64,000 nt of DNA from Cydia pomonella (GCF_033807575.1 NC_084730.1:6245986-6309985), one strand, 5' to 3'. Numbered from the stretch's first letter, positions 1 to 10,920 are shown. Notes: generated from the letters alone by a model not told the origin. Translations and numbers: made by a program.

Positions 1-299
1 ACTATTTCGCCAATATCGAGGTCTTAGGAGCTTTAAATACGGCTAAAATTGTACGGTTAGTACAAGCGTTCAAGTTAGTACAGCTCTTGTAAAGCGATAG
101 CTGGACTTTACAAGTAGCACGTGGACTACTTGCCGTTGACTCCAAAATGGTGGTTAAACGCGTTTCAAAATTAATTCTCCATTCACTGCACACTACCACA
201 TTAGTTTACTGTATAATCAGCTATCGATGTTACACTTTAAACAATATTAATGAGCAAAACATAAAGCAATTAATCACGAGGCGTGACCTTCAATATGGC

Positions 300-435
300 G
301 CTCGAACCGGAAGTCAAGTGCGAGTGTTATTAATACGTCATAATTTCATAGTAGTTTGACGTTTAAAATAACATTTGCATAGTCTGGGCTATGGTTGGGA
401 TAAAAGTTCTGCAGAGTTATCTTGGTCTAATTCTA
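300..435 (-). mobile_element. MITE-like fragment, AGACCAAG family
   Basis: The segment carries GTTTGACGTTTAAAATAAC, TGTCTGGGCT-like sequence and a final TTATCTTGGTCTAAT. The same blocks occur in the complete inverted-repeat copy at 13,068-13,219. Only one terminal region is clear here, so this is a degraded copy. Orientation is relative to the other copy and is uncertain. Confidence 0.5.
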
Positions 436-487
436 GAAGACGGTAATTTGGTAAGTCACGTTTTGATTTATTTTTTTCAATAGTATG

Positions 488-610
488 TATGTATATACTT
501 TATTGTACATAGAAATAAAAACACGAAAAACACAGTTACAGAGTAAATTAAATACAGCAAAGGCGAACTTATCCCTGTATGGGATCTCTTCCAGTTAATC
601 TTTGAGGAAA
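488..610 (-). mobile_element. LINE 3'-tail fragment (CR1/Jockey-like), antisense
   Basis: The plus strand reads TACTTTATTGTACATAGAA, then GGCGAACTTATCCCTGTAT and GGGATCTCTTCCAGTTAATC. This antisense 3'-UTR block recurs at 26,480-26,620 and in variant form at 30,100-30,190. At 26.5 kb it lies next to a recognisable LINE reverse-transcriptase C-terminus, which is why it is read as a 5'-truncated LINE tail. A small ORF crossing it (477-659, minus) is not a host gene. Confidence 0.55.
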
Positions 611-1126
611 TGAGTAAAACAGAAGTAACGGTGAATAGTAAACTGTTTTGGCTTTTCACTCAGAACTATTTTCCATTTCTACCAATCAACGAGTATTTTA
701 GATTTGCCCGTTTCATGTTGAATTATTTATATCACTCAACGAATTTTGGCAACCCTAAATAGCCGAAAGGGATAGTGCCATACATTAGAAATGGACAACG
801 TGATTCGTCCCTGAATCGCTGTCAAACTGCGGTTTTGTAGGAAGTTTCCTTTCTGTCTATCTTATAATTTATTCTATCTGTCACATTTTAAAACGATATT
901 CTGATATAATAACATTAAATTTAAAATGAACATTCAAGTAACAAGTAACTATCAGACATAGATATAGGTTAAGTAAATGTTCATGCCAAGTTTAATGTAT
1001 TTTTTTTTAATTTATTAAATATCCAATTAATTAAAAAAAAAATCGCAGAGTTCCATGTTTACTTACTGCTAAAGTCATGAATGGCTTAATTACAGCAAGA
1101 ATTTATATAACAAAGCAAATATTTGT

Positions 1127-1486
1127 TTACAAAATATAGTCGTAATTATTTGATATGAAATAATTTTTAACTTTTTTAATTGATTTAGAGTTGGATAGGT
1201 ATAAATCTTGTATGTGTTTCGGAAGGTTATTTATTATTTTCGTAAGTATGAAATTATTATTTCTCGTTCCGTAGACATTATTATATGATGGTAGTATGAA
1301 TCTAGGTGCATTAGGGATACTTCTTAATCTATTGTTTCTGTGATATTCATTTAATTTATCTATATGTAGGTGTTCTTCTTTAAGAATAGACAATTTAACT
1401 ATATTTTGTACGGGAAGCACCTTAAAGTGTTCAAAGAGGTTTGAGTAGTTATTGTTACATGCTACTTTTTTAATTAATTTAAGCAC
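1127..1486 (-). pseudogene. Non-LTR retrotransposon RT C-terminal relic
   Basis: A 119-codon minus-strand ORF shows the pattern found at the C-terminal end of CR1/Jockey-type LINE ORF2 proteins. An early HFKVLPVQNIVKLSILKEEH is followed by a basic HRNNRLRSIP stretch, then FILPSYNNVYGTRNN, then IINNLPKHIQDLYLSNSKSI and a lysine-rich KKVKNYFISN end. No endonuclease or catalytic RT domain is present, so it is a 5'-truncated relic. It has unusually low GC and Asn/Lys-rich codons. The family assignment is by pattern recall, not by search. An alternative is a different LINE clade. Confidence 0.5.
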
Positions 1487-1529
1487 GTCGTTTTAAAATG
1501 AGAGCATAACTTTGTAGCTTTGTGTGGTA

Positions 1530-1775
1530 GGGCACAGCACAGCGGATGTCATTCCAGATCTAGAGCAGAGCCCAACAGGCCAACCAGTACCTCCACCTTA
1601 CAGAAAACCGCAGTCTAATAACACTAGACCCTACTCATAGTGTTGTGTTGTTGCCGGTGAGGTTGCCAGAGCTTAGAGGGTGCGGGTCTGGATTTCCGTC
1701 CATAGGCTACGAAGACTGCCTACCATCGGGCTGTATGCTTGTTTGCCACCGACGTAGTATAAAAAAAACTTGCGA
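1530..1775 (+). repeat. Interspersed repeat, CCGACGTAGTAT family, copy 1
   Basis: The copy contains CAGATCTAGAGCAGAGCCCA, AACCGCAG, AATAACACTAGACCCTACTC and ends with GTATGCTTGTTTGCCACCGA followed by CGTAGTATAAAAAAA. The same order of blocks is found at 39,215-39,480 and, 5'-truncated, at 50,973-51,165. The A-rich end suggests the 3' end of a LINE or SINE. The class is inferred. Confidence 0.65.
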
Positions 1776-1838
1776 GTAGTCGTTGGCGGCGGGTAGGTTC
1801 GTGCGACTGTTAATCTTTATTTTTTTTGTTTTTGTGTT

Positions 1839-2092
1839 GACGACCAGTTTGGCCTAGTGGGTAGTGACCCTGCCTACGAAGCTGATGGTCCCGGGTTCAA
1901 ATCCTGGCAAGGGCATGTATTTGTGTGATGAGCATGGATATTTGTTCCTGAGTCATGGTTGTTTCTATGTATTTAAGTATTTATATATTATATATATCGT
2001 TGTCTAAGTACCCTCAACACAAGCCTTATTGAGCTTACTGTGTAGTCAATTTATGTAATAATGTCTTATAATATTTATTTATTTATTTATTA
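1839..2092 (+). mobile_element. tRNA-derived SINE (Metulj-like), full length
   Basis: The head GACGACCAGTTTGGCCTAGT contains an A-box-like TGGCCTAGTGG and a B-box GGTTCAAATCC, the two internal RNA polymerase III promoter elements of a tRNA. The body has GTGTGATGAGCATGGATATT and GTACCCTCAACACAAGCCTT, and it ends in a TATTTATTTATT tail. This is the reference copy for the family in this window. Other copies lie at 4,736, 11,827, 54,008, 60,708 and 63,680. Confidence 0.85.
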
Positions 2093-2361
2093 CTTTTCTA
2101 CCCGCAAATACCAGGTAAAGTAGCCTGCATACAGTTTCATCATGAGGATAACGCGGCGACCTCTACCGGCCAATTATGTTCGTACGTACATGTTCGTGCG
2201 CCGCCTCTGTGTCACGAACCATGATAACGATTTACAACTTATACGAGTACAATGGAGTTTATAATAAAAGGCGAGTTTATCATGCGATAAATTATCCTTT
2301 CTTGTAGATAACGGGTGATAGCGGGTAGCGAGATGGGAGAAGGGATGTTCTTCTTAAAAAT

Positions 2362-2579
2362 AACCGGACAAGTGCGAGTCGGACTGGCACACCGAGGGTT
2401 CCGTACTTTTTAGTATTTGTTGATATAGCGGCAACAGAAATATATCATCTGTGAAAATTTCGACTGTCTAACTATCACGGTTCATGAGATACAGCCTAGT
2501 GACAGACATACAGACGGACGGACAGAGTAATCTTAGTAATAGGGTCCCGTTTTATCCTTTGCGTACGGAACCCTTAAAA
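2362..2579 (+). mobile_element. GTTCCGTA-family repeat, short plus-strand copy
   Basis: It starts AACCGGACAAGTGCGAGTCG, has GGGTTCCGTAC near the start, CACGGTTCATGAGATACAGC and CAGACGGACGGACAGA in the body, and ends GCGTACGGAACCCTTAAAAG. The same order is seen at 42,945-43,272. Minus-strand relatives lie at 10,921, 13,770, 18,205 and 55,946. The ends are not long terminal inverted repeats, so the transposon class is uncertain. Confidence 0.7.
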
Positions 2580-2671
2580 GGGTTTCATCAAATTTATAAT
2601 GATTTTGCCAATGTCAAAAGCTTGTCAATGACTGACGTTCTTCGGTAATTGCTTTTAATAAAGTGATAGCT

Positions 2672-2862
2672 GTACCCCTAGTGTAAATATTTTCGACAGC
2701 GAAACGTGACATACGCGTTTGCGTTAAGTGTCATTTTGTATGAGATTTTTGACTTTCCAAAACGTCCCGCTTGGCGCGCTGTTCAAAAACCCATACAAAA
2801 TGAGACTTAACGCAAACGCGTACGTCACGTTTCGCTATCGACTAAATTTATACTAGGGGTAC
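2672..2862. mobile_element. Palindromic MITE, GTACCCCTAGTG family, copy 1
   Basis: The ends GTACCCCTAGTGTAAAT and ATTTATACTAGGGGTAC are inverted copies. The inversion continues inward (GAAACGTGACATACGCGTTT against AACGCGTACGTCACGTTTC; CATTTTGTATGAGATTTTT against a matching inverse), so almost the whole 191 bp can fold as one hairpin. A second copy lies at 62,776-62,963. Confidence 0.85.
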
Positions 2863-3644
2863 AGGACTTAATAACTACGATGGATGGCTGAGTGTTGATT
2901 AAATAATAGTTAAATGTGTGTCAAGATTAATTCTTCTTTAGCTGCACTACTTCCACGCTAGGTCACTGCATAAGAGAGAGAACTGTAAAACGATAGATGG
3001 AGTTTTATATGAAATACTAAGCAGTGACGTCACTCGCCTGTAAATTGTCACATCCCAACTCAGTCTGAAGGAAATATATCGGAATTTTATGTACTAAAAA
3101 CTTTTTCTAACTCTGAACTGTCTAAACACGAAGTAGGTATAGCCAAGGAGTAAAAGGTTGAAGAACATTTTTAGTAACACTTATAGTTATGCGACTTTCG
3201 TGTGGACATAACAAAATAAACGGACTTTAAACGCTAATTTTCTTACTTTATCCTTATTTAAGCATGTTAAAACATATTCTTGAAAATTTTATAATAAAAG
3301 TCATAAAACAATGTATCTAAATCGTCATCCTTTGTGATGTCCATAGAAAAGGCGGTTCTTTCGAACGTTTTTGTCCCATTAGTCTTCAATAATGATCGGT
3401 GCACAATACAATTTGTAATGCAGCCATGATTCGATGAAGAAATGCCGATGCACAAGGTCGTGGCCTCAGTTGCGTAAGTCAGCATTGGGGAGACGTGACA
3501 GGTTGGCATGTGTGTATAGGCCTTAACCCCTTACCAAAGGAGGCGCATCGTACACGGTCTGAAATTAAAAACCGGAATCTATGGTCATGGAAAAAAGCAG
3601 AGAGGATTTTATGTCTATGGTGTCTGGTTTTTTGTTACAAAAAC

Positions 3645-3966
3645 TTGCTCTGTTAGTATGTTAGTTGGTTAGTTAGTGTGTATCAAATCTTGGAAGCCAA
3701 ATTTGACCTATTTCCCGGCTTCCGATTGAGCTGAAAATTTGCATACATATGTAAGTCAGTCAAAATGCAATATTATGTTACCATCGAGCTGATCTGATGA
3801 TGGAGACATGAGGTGGCCATAGGAACTATGTAACAAAACAATGCAACCTACTTAATTGTTTGGTGTTTTTAGAAATGTCTCGATGAGTATTAGTTGCTAG
3901 CGGTAAGAAAAGTACAGTCAGCGATAAAAGCTTGTATAACATAATTGTTTTTTTCCAAAAACTTAT
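3645..3966 (+). mobile_element. AAGCTTTTAT-family repeat, copy a
   Basis: This copy carries the family blocks in order: CTGTTAGTATGTTAG, GGAAGCCAAATTTGACC, CATACATATGTAAGTCAGTC, TGATCTGATGATGGAGACAT, GTCTCGATGAGTATTAGTTG and AGCGATAAAAGCTTGTATAA, followed by CCAAAAACTTATTTTT. The 5' AAGCTTTTAT motif is degraded. Confidence 0.7.
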
Positions 3967-4082
3967 TTTTCACACATGCGTTGGTGGAATTTAATTTTGT
4001 TTTGCCCCCAATAATCCGATGTCTGGTAATAGGTCTTTCATGGCTATTGGAAGTCTATATGAACTAAGCTTCACACTCCACG

Positions 4083-4190
4083 GTAAGCTTAATAAGTATG
4101 GCTTGTGTTGTAGATACTAGACAAAAATATAAATATATAAATACCTTAATACAAAACACCCATGACCCATGACTCAGAAATGTATACAAC
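4083..4190 (-). mobile_element. Decayed fragment of Metulj-like SINE
   Basis: The plus strand shows AAGCTTAATAAGTATGGCTT (diverged antisense tail), then AAACACCCATGACCCATGAC and TCAGAAATGTATAC. These match the antisense body of the SINE but with many substitutions. The head is missing. Confidence 0.5.
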
Positions 4191-4361
4191 AATATATTAA
4201 ATCAAATTATATAAAACAACAAACATGTAGTTGTTATTATGTTGCCTTTCTCTCTTTCGCACAACATTACGCACTTTCCGAACACAACCTAGAAAGAATC
4301 TGGAGCACGCGAGATAGCCGGCGATTACTGGCAGCTTATTAATTGTGTGCGCGTTCCCTGG

Positions 4362-4545
4362 TAAGGTAGAAGTACTAGTGCTCGACGCTGCACTAGTACT
4401 CGACATGGGCACTTTGTCAAAGTGACAAGGATTAAGTTCGAATACAGAAAAATCTTCGTTGTTCAAATTTAACCTTCATTTTCATGAAATAAAGTGCCCA
4501 TGTCGGTGACTAGTGCAGCGTCGAGCACTAGTACTTCTACCTTAT
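4362..4545. mobile_element. MITE with about 50-bp terminal inverted repeats
   Basis: The left arm TAAGGTAGAAGTACTAGTGC continuing through CGACGCTGCACTAGT and GACATGGGCACTTTGT is mirrored at the right by AAAGTGCCCATGTCGG, ACTAGTGCAGCGTCGAGCAC and TAGTACTTCTACCTTA. The loop of about 75 bp is not repeated. A minus-strand ORF overlapping it is an artefact of the repeat. No family name recognised. Confidence 0.8.
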
Positions 4546-4735
4546 TTAGAGTTCGCTATACCAATGTAATTTGACCTCTCTAAGCTAGAAGCTGTAACTA
4601 TAAAAAATGGGTAAATGCTTTTACTCCATAAGTGACTTTCTGAACACTGCTGAACATGACTATGGTGAATAATATGAAGGATTATATGATCGGATGTCTT
4701 AGTTTAATTTATTCAGCTTTAATGATTTAATTTTA

Positions 4736-5165
4736 GGCTTAGTGGGTAGTGACCCTGCCTATGAAGCCGATGGTTCTGGGTTCAAATCCCGGTAAAGGCA
4801 TTTATTCGTGTGATGAGCATGGATATTTGTTCCTGCGTCATGGGTGTTTTCTATGTATTTAAGTATTTATAAATATTTATATATTATTATATATATCGTT
4901 GTCTAAGTACCCTCAACACAAGCCTTCTTGAGCTTACTGTGGGACTTAGTCAATTTGTGTAATAATCTTCTTCTTCACGTGCCATCTCCGTCCAGGAGGT
5001 TGGCGACCATATGTCTATACGTCTCTCTATGTTCAGTCATGCGAATTAGTCCATCTATGCTTTTCACTTTTAACCAGTCTCTTATATTTTAGTCCATGGT
5101 GTGCGCCTTCTACCACGACCACGCTTCCCTTCAATTTTAATAATGTCCTATAATATTTATTTATT
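4736..5165 (+). mobile_element. Metulj-like SINE interrupted by a LINE fragment
   Basis: The head has GTGGGTAGTGACCCTGCCTA and the B-box GGTTCAAATCCC. The body runs through AGCCTTCTTGAGCTTACTGT to GTGTAATAAT at 4,966. It resumes at TAATAATGTCCTATAATATT (5,138). About 170 bp of foreign sequence lies between, flanked by TAATAAT on both sides (4,960-4,966 and 5,138-5,144). Confidence 0.8.
4967..5137 (-). pseudogene. RTE-like LINE 3' end inserted in a SINE
   Basis: Read on the minus strand, the insert encodes a basic GKRGRGRRRRTPW stretch and, further on, EHRETYRHMVANLLDGDGT. This resembles the C-terminal tail of RTE-type LINE proteins. It is short, 5'-truncated and contains stops. The flanking TAATAAT duplication fits target-primed insertion. 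Confidence 0.55.
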
Positions 5166-5169
5166 TATA

Positions 5170-6380
5170 AGTTGTAATTTTATTTTATTGTTTAGTTTGG
5201 TTCTTTTGATTGCATGACAAGGTAGACTGTAATATTTGCATGCTCAATTGTGAGTCGTTATTACTAGTAGGAAATTATATTCTACATGTTGCGACTGTAA
5301 TTACATCTGAGCAAGTAGCCCAAGATTTGAGTTACGTGGCCTTACGTTAGTCATTAATTTGAGGGTAGGTGTGCGCAAGGCTCTCAATTAGGTACATAAT
5401 TAATAATTAACATTAATTAGATCATTAGGTACAAGATTGCAAATGTAGTTGAACCGGTAATAAAAGTTTGTATAGAAAATTGATTCCGGTTGCCTACTTA
5501 CAGTATTTCCACGTATTTTTGAGGAAAGCACTTACCTCGATCGGTATTAGAAATGCGTGCCTTGACTGCCTTGTGTTCATTAAATGGCCTCGCTTGGCTC
5601 GGCCCTTTTATAAGCCCTTTTAAGAACCCCCGGCCAGCAATTTTCTATTTCCTGGCCTAAGTTATAGGTAATGTACCTACTTTTACTGAGAAAATATAAG
5701 ATTATGATTTATGTGCTTAAACATGGTAAATTGAAGTTGACATACTCGTAATCATTACCCGCAGTATCTCATGTTTAGCCAATGACAGCATAAATATGTT
5801 GATCTTAAAATTAAGCTATATACATTAATAATAAACTAGGTATTAACATTACATTGATTGTCCATTATCGCTATTAATTTTTAATATTCATTATCATTAT
5901 TCTAATACATAACTACACATAATTCATTTATAAATATCCAAATTTAATATTATATTATCACTATTTTATTAAGTTATAATTTGATCACATTATTCGTTCA
6001 AAAATTTTCTCATTGTGTTAAATAATTAATTTCTTAAATTTGTTAATAAATCATTTCGCGCTCATCTGATACCACTGACATTACATATATGCAAATAACA
6101 CCTTGCATATCTAATAAAGAATTTATAAAACACCAAAGAAACAAAGAAAGGAAAAAACAATAAATATATTATGAAATTCCTTACCTTCAAACCACAAGGA
6201 TTGTCTTAAAGGAAGCCATTACTCATTATTGTGAATAATTCAATAACAATAAGTGAATAAGTGTTTAAATATTTACGTATGAATCTTTGTATTGTTCTGC
6301 CTTGTTCCTGGTAGTTCGGCCAAAGGTGTTTGATGATTGGGTTTATTCATAAATACTTAAATAGGATCGACCAGGCTGAG
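5170..6380. other. AT-rich stretch, nothing recognised
   Basis: I see no ORF with coding character, no tandem array and no inverted-repeat element I can delimit. Sequence from about 5,780 to 6,180 is especially AT-rich. Confidence 0.4.
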
Positions 6381-6399
6381 TGCGGTTCTGGGTCTGTTT

Positions 6400-6715
6400 G
6401 AGTTAACGAAGATGTAGTGGAAAAAATTGAGAAAGGTATGTTGAGATGGTTTGGACACGTGGAAAGAATGAGTGAAAGAAGGATAAGAAAGGTATAAGGG
6501 AGAAGTAGAAGAGGGAGCTGGAAGGGGCCTCGGCAGACTTTCTCTGATCAAATCGGGGAAATCTTGAAGAAAGGCCAGGTCAAGAGCACCCTAAACCGTC
6601 AAGCGTGTAATTATGAAAATTTGAGAAATGTTATGAAAGTGAAGGAAGCGGAAGAGATATGTCAGGATCGTAGCAAGTGGCAATCCGTGGTCTCCGTCTA
6701 ACCCTTCGGGAAATA
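6400..6715 (+). pseudogene. RTE-like LINE C-terminal relic
   Basis: One plus-strand frame reads DVVEKIEKGMLRWFGHVE and then RMSERRIRKV followed by a stop. After a frame change, RPRQTFSDQIGEILKKGQVK and EICQDRSKWQSVVSV end at a TAA near 6,701. These are the hallmark pieces of the RTE-type ORF tail (the LRW-GH-VER motif, and DRSKW before the end). The stop and frameshift make it non-functional. The region after it runs into (GTAT)n around 6,725-6,745, a typical microsatellite tail. Confidence 0.75.
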
Positions 6716-7575
6716 GGCGTGATTATATGTATGTATGTATGTACGTATTTGAGTATTGAGTAATTTGACGTCACAAAAAGAAAAAGAAAATATAAAATAT
6801 AAATATTTTCAAAATTGATATGAGGATATTAGGTATTTTTGAAGTATATTTTACATAAAATAATTCAATGGTATCGTATCTGGAGGAGCTCAAACTTGGT
6901 ATGTTTTGAAAATTATTGTAATTTTAATTTAATACAAGTGACTGAAATGTAATGATGTTACGAGTACTTAGATATTTTTAGAACCGGCTTTGCATGCCCT
7001 TTCATTTATTACCACACACGGTAAGTTTTTGAAAAAAATATTTTTTCCATACAAGAAAAAAGGTGACGTCATAACAACTCAATTTTTTTTTCTGGTGCTA
7101 TGAGCCAAATTGTTTCAAATGGCCTAAATATTAAAAGTGCTGATTTTCATGCTTTTAACACAATTTACAGCGTTTTTAGGCGTGCCGCTAGCAGTACTAC
7201 TCGTACATATAGAGTGCTTATTAATATAAGGTATGTGATGTTCCAAATATGATTAAAACGACGTTTTCGTCTCTACATAAAGCAATTTTCATTTGTTTCA
7301 TATATTTTAATTATAGTACGCACTCGGAAATCAGTTCTACTCGTAAAAATGATAAATCATGTATAATTCCGTATTAAATATACCTACTGTGGTGTCATTT
7401 ACTTAAGGTCAATTTAATACGCTCCAAGTATTAATTATTTAAATTTTACCGAAACAAAAAAGCTATTAAATTCTGCTAACTAGTTCCTACATTATAAAGC
7501 CTGTTTTAAAAACATTGGACTTCGTCGTTGTTTACGACTTAATTTTTCCTGATGTGTGTTGAATTCTAGTCAAAG

Positions 7576-7671
7576 GTCCCACTTTGTCGCTTGCCATAAG
7601 GACGAGATTTGCTTGTATCTTTATACGAATAACCTGACAATGCGTCCTTATGGCAAGCGACAATGTGGGAC
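7576..7671. mobile_element. Short hairpin MITE, GTCCCACTTTGTCGC family
   Basis: GTCCCACTTTGTCGCTTGCC plus ATAAGGACG at the left is mirrored by CGTCCTTATGGCAAGCGACA plus ATGTGGGAC at the right, with about 38 bp between. The arms differ at one position. Confidence 0.8.
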
Positions 7672-7724
7672 GTTTTGCCGGCCGCTGACACATATAAATA
7701 CATCTATGTTTATATAAAATGTAT

Positions 7725-8189
7725 AGTACCTGGGCGACCGAGCATTGCTCGGTTATAACTATTTATTGTAATATGGTGGTGTATAAGTGATAATCTTATC
7801 TATATTTTTTTACTACATTAAACTTGTCTAAAACAATAAAAATAAAAATAAAATATATAAACTTGAACATATAAAAAAAAAAAGTTAGTCGACGGGCGAG
7901 ATTCGAACCCGTAACACTCGTTTAGCAGTCCGCGTCTTAATCCGCTGGACCAGACGGACAGTGGCCGGTAACACGAAATAAGCGACCATATTCTGCGTCG
8001 AAAGAAAAACGCATGAAAACTCGAAAACACGCGTTTTCCCAAACAAAAGACTAATCTAGATCGATTGTTTACCCCCAAAAACCTCCATATACCAAATTTC
8101 AGCAAAATCGTTAGAGCCGTTTCCGAGATCCCGGAAATATATATACATATATATATATACAAGAATTGCTCGTTTAAAGGTATAAGATA
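7725..8189 (-). mobile_element. Helitron-like element carrying a tRNA-like segment, copy 1
   Basis: On the minus strand it begins TATCTTATACCTTTAAACGA, contains TTTCCGGGATCTCGGAAACG and ends with the hairpin ACCGAGC-ATT-GCTCGGT followed by CGCCCAGGTACT. A terminal short hairpin without TIRs is characteristic of Helitron/Helentron 3' ends. Between about 7,893 and 7,966 there is a tRNA-like block (TGGTCCAGCGGATTAAGACG as A-box region, GGTTCGAATCTCGCCC as B-box). The plus-strand copy at 37,349-37,812 has the same order, so the tRNA-like part belongs to the element. A minus-strand ORF at 7,818-8,162 is an accident of this repeat. Confidence 0.7.
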
Positions 8190-8282
8190 TTAATAAACGG
8201 CCGGTAATGTACAGCCAAGATGGGTTCCGTCCGATATAACAGCTGTACGTATTACAACCATTATAATTATTGTAATGCTTTT

Positions 8283-8445
8283 AATCTTTAAGCGCTGGTG
8301 GCGCTCGTAAGAGCGTGCGACTTTCAATCCGGAGGTCGCGGGTTCGAACCCCGGCTGTTACCAATAAGTTTTTCGGAACTTATTTACGATATATTTGATA
8401 TTTACCAGTCGCTTTTCGGTGAAGGAAAACATCGTGCGCTGGAAG
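8283..8445 (+). mobile_element. tRNA-derived SINE B, 5' part
   Basis: The tRNA-like head has GCGCTCGTAAGAGCGTGCGA, CTTTCAATCCGGAGGTCGCG and the B-box GGGTTCGAACCCCGG. It is followed by GTTTTTCGGAACTTATTTAC and TTTACCAGTCGCTTTTCGGT. The downstream half of the family (seen at 30,440-30,660) is missing. The flanking unrelated sequence and the SINE tail argue against an active tRNA gene. Confidence 0.75.
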
Positions 8446-8990
8446 CGCTGGAAGTCGCCAGCAACATGCTGAAATGAGACCATTTCGTGGCACTTTCTCC
8501 TTTTTACGTTTCTCTGTTTTGTATAATTTTCTATTTTGTATTTGTGCTTACGAATAAATTATTCGTATAGTAACAAAATTATAGAAGTATATGATACAAA
8601 TTCAATCCTTATTTCTTCGGTATTAAGGTCATAAAAGTTTTTTTACCATTTTGGACAGAGATTTGAGTGCTGGGACCTTCAAAATACCCTTTAGAATAAG
8701 GGCAGCCATAAATACACAAATAAGGACAAGTAAAATATTCACCTCAAATAAGCATATCTAATTACTTTGCTGCTTGAAAATGGTGAACAAAATATGACCT
8801 TAATTTTACACGCGAACTGCTTTGGCTATCAGAATAGATAGCTTAACCTGTTCTCTCGTGAAGTGTGTGAATAAATTTTAATAAATGTATGGAAACGAGT
8901 GTTACTGGAACTAGGGTGTTTTAAATCTAAATTTGTAGAACTCGACTCGTTTATACGAGTCTGGGCCTAAAAAAATCCGTGACTTTGTAT

Positions 8991-9221
8991 GGCTCCTCTA
9001 CACGATAGCCTAGCACAAGACCAGCGAGATGGCCACGCTATGGTTGAGAGCACGCACTATGGAATGCCACTATCGCTGGCCCATTTTGATATGAGGACGA
9101 AAAACCACCGTGGCCATCCCATCGCTATCTCGCCGCGCCACACACATCCGACACCACTACCCTTTCTACACGCTGGCCCATCTTAGTGGGCCAGTATGAT
9201 GGCCCATCGTATAGAAGAGCC
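8991..9221. mobile_element. MITE, GGCTCCTCTACACGAT family
   Basis: GGCTCCTCTACACGATAGCC at the left end is the imperfect inverse of GGCCCATCGTATAGAAGAGC plus C at the right. The interior is rich in GGCCCA/TGGGCC words. An ORF of 65 codons inside it (8,989-9,186) is therefore not a gene. Confidence 0.65.
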
Positions 9222-9499
9222 ATTAAGCGTAATTCAAAAGAACACAATTTTGTAAGTTTTGTTTAAATACTAATAGCAATAAAGAAAACAAACGTTATTG
9301 TATAGTGTACCTAACGCATGAATTTTACATGGAGAAAATGCATCTTGAATCTCTACAAACGACTCGGGTCACTAACAAGTTGAATAAAACTCGAGTTTCG
9401 ACTTAATTATAAGAAAATCGAGTCAAGTCTTAAAGTGGACTAAAATGACTCGAGTCTCTAGGAAATTCCAGCGGAGCCCCTTTACACATTTGAGAATTT

Positions 9500-9650
9500 C
9501 AGCCCGCGTAGCCAACGTGCCTATCGTTCCCGCTCTGCGGCAAACGAAACGCAACTGTCACAGTCGCACTAATAAAGAAGAGTGATAGAGAGAGAAGACT
9601 ACGATACGCTACGGAGCGTTAACTATTGTAACGTTAGCTACGCGGCCTGG
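9500..9650. mobile_element. MITE, CCCGCGTAGCCAAC family, copy 1
   Basis: The left end CAGCCCGCGTAGCCAACGTG is mirrored by GTAACGTTAGCTACGCGGCC at the right. The interior has GAGTGATAGAGAGAGAAGAC. A shorter relative is at 36,643-36,760. Similar words (GCGATAGAGAGA, TTGGCTACGC) occur in the tandem array at 45,181. Confidence 0.7.
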
Positions 9651-9779
9651 TACCTAAATATCTCCGGCCCGCTGACGGGGGTTTCTCCTAAAATTAGTGC
9701 GATAAAAAAAAAATATATATATTTATTTCAGACTCATAGAATCCATATCTTGTGTCTCACTTAAACTCGGAAACCTAAG

Positions 9780-10470
9780 GTATAAGATTAATCGTCATCA
9801 TCATCTCGGGCCAAAATCCAGAGAGAAAAATGTCGAGAACATTAAAAGATAAAGATAAAAAATGTTTATTGCCACAACTACCAAAGATACTAAATAAAAA
9901 TAACATACAACGTGAGATAAAACAAAATACACTTAATTGCACAAAATAAATTATCCAAAAAAATCACAAAAAATTTACTACAGCTCTTACCTTTTTACCT
10001 ATGTGGCATTTGTATGCAAAAATTACCACTAATGTTTCCTTTTAACCAACATTAATTGAAACCCAAAAAATTCAAGAACTCAAAGTTTGAAAATTTTATG
10101 TGTTCTTTTATATTCCAAAATAAGATTAATTCTTCTTTAGAGTTTTATGCAGGGATCCCATATAGACATTCGATCCTAAGACAACATCGATCGTCATAAA
10201 ATGTGTCAGCAAGCTAATTGTGTAGATATTTATGACAGGCGTGGTGACTGATGCGACAAGTCAAGGTTCTTAATAGAATAAACATCGTTACTGGGAACCT
10301 TAGTCATAACAGCAAAGACTAATAATTAGTAAAGATTGTAATCTCCTCACTAAGGTCTTATCATTGTGTTAGATGCAGCTACATAATATAATTATACTAG
10401 CGATCCGTCCCGGCTACTCACGGGTGTCACAAAACCTTAACAAATTAAAAACCTATAAAACAAACAAAAA
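9780..10470. other. Unassigned AT-rich stretch
   Basis: I see no gene. The stretch 9,840-9,990 (AAAGATAAAGATAAAAAATG, TTTATTGCCACAAC) looks like an antisense LINE 3' tail but is too degraded to place. Confidence 0.3.
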
Positions 10471-10475
10471 ACAAA

Positions 10476-10550
10476 TGGGATGGTATAGACAAATCCTGTA
10501 AAACAAGTATGGTAAATACTTGTTTTACAGGATTTGTCTATACCATCCCA
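10476..10550. repeat. Perfect 34-bp inverted repeat with 7-base loop
   Basis: The left arm begins TGGGATGGTATAGACAAATC at 10,476 and ends AACAAGTA at 10,509. The loop is TGGTAAA. The right arm from 10,517 to 10,550 is the exact reverse complement, ending CTATACCATCCCA. All 34 pairs match. It could be a very young MITE, a palindromic duplication or a hairpin RNA source. Confidence 0.95.
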
Positions 10551-10920
10551 TTACTGGTGCCTGTTCCATTATAGGGGTGTTTACTATAAACATTTTTGGA
10601 CACTTCTCCTATAAGGATGAAAAGGGCTCGCGATCCTGACAAAAGTGGCAGACGCTCATTTTAGTATTTGTCTATAAGGCTCCCCGCGGTTTTCATCGTT
10701 TTTTGAGTTACTCCTTCATTTGCACCATAGATATAATTATAAGACAAACAGCTATCGGTTCTTCAATTCTTTATCCCCATTCTGGTCTGCCGGATTTTGA
10801 AAGAAATAAACAGTTATGTTTTTTTATAAAAAAAAAACACTTTTTTCGTTACTAGATTACTGTGAAGGATTTTACGTTTAATTTTAAACTAATTAACACA
10901 AAAGTTATAGCCAGTTAACC

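Noticed and set aside
8295..8365. Functional tRNA gene
   Set aside because: The tRNA-like head continues into the SINE B body (TTACCAGTCGCTTTTCGGTG). The other tRNA-like stretches (1,839; 37,573; 54,006; 57,600; 60,708; 63,943) are likewise SINE or element parts.
8989..9186. 65-codon plus ORF rich in His and Pro
   Set aside because: It lies inside a TIR element with GGCTCCTCTACACGAT ends.
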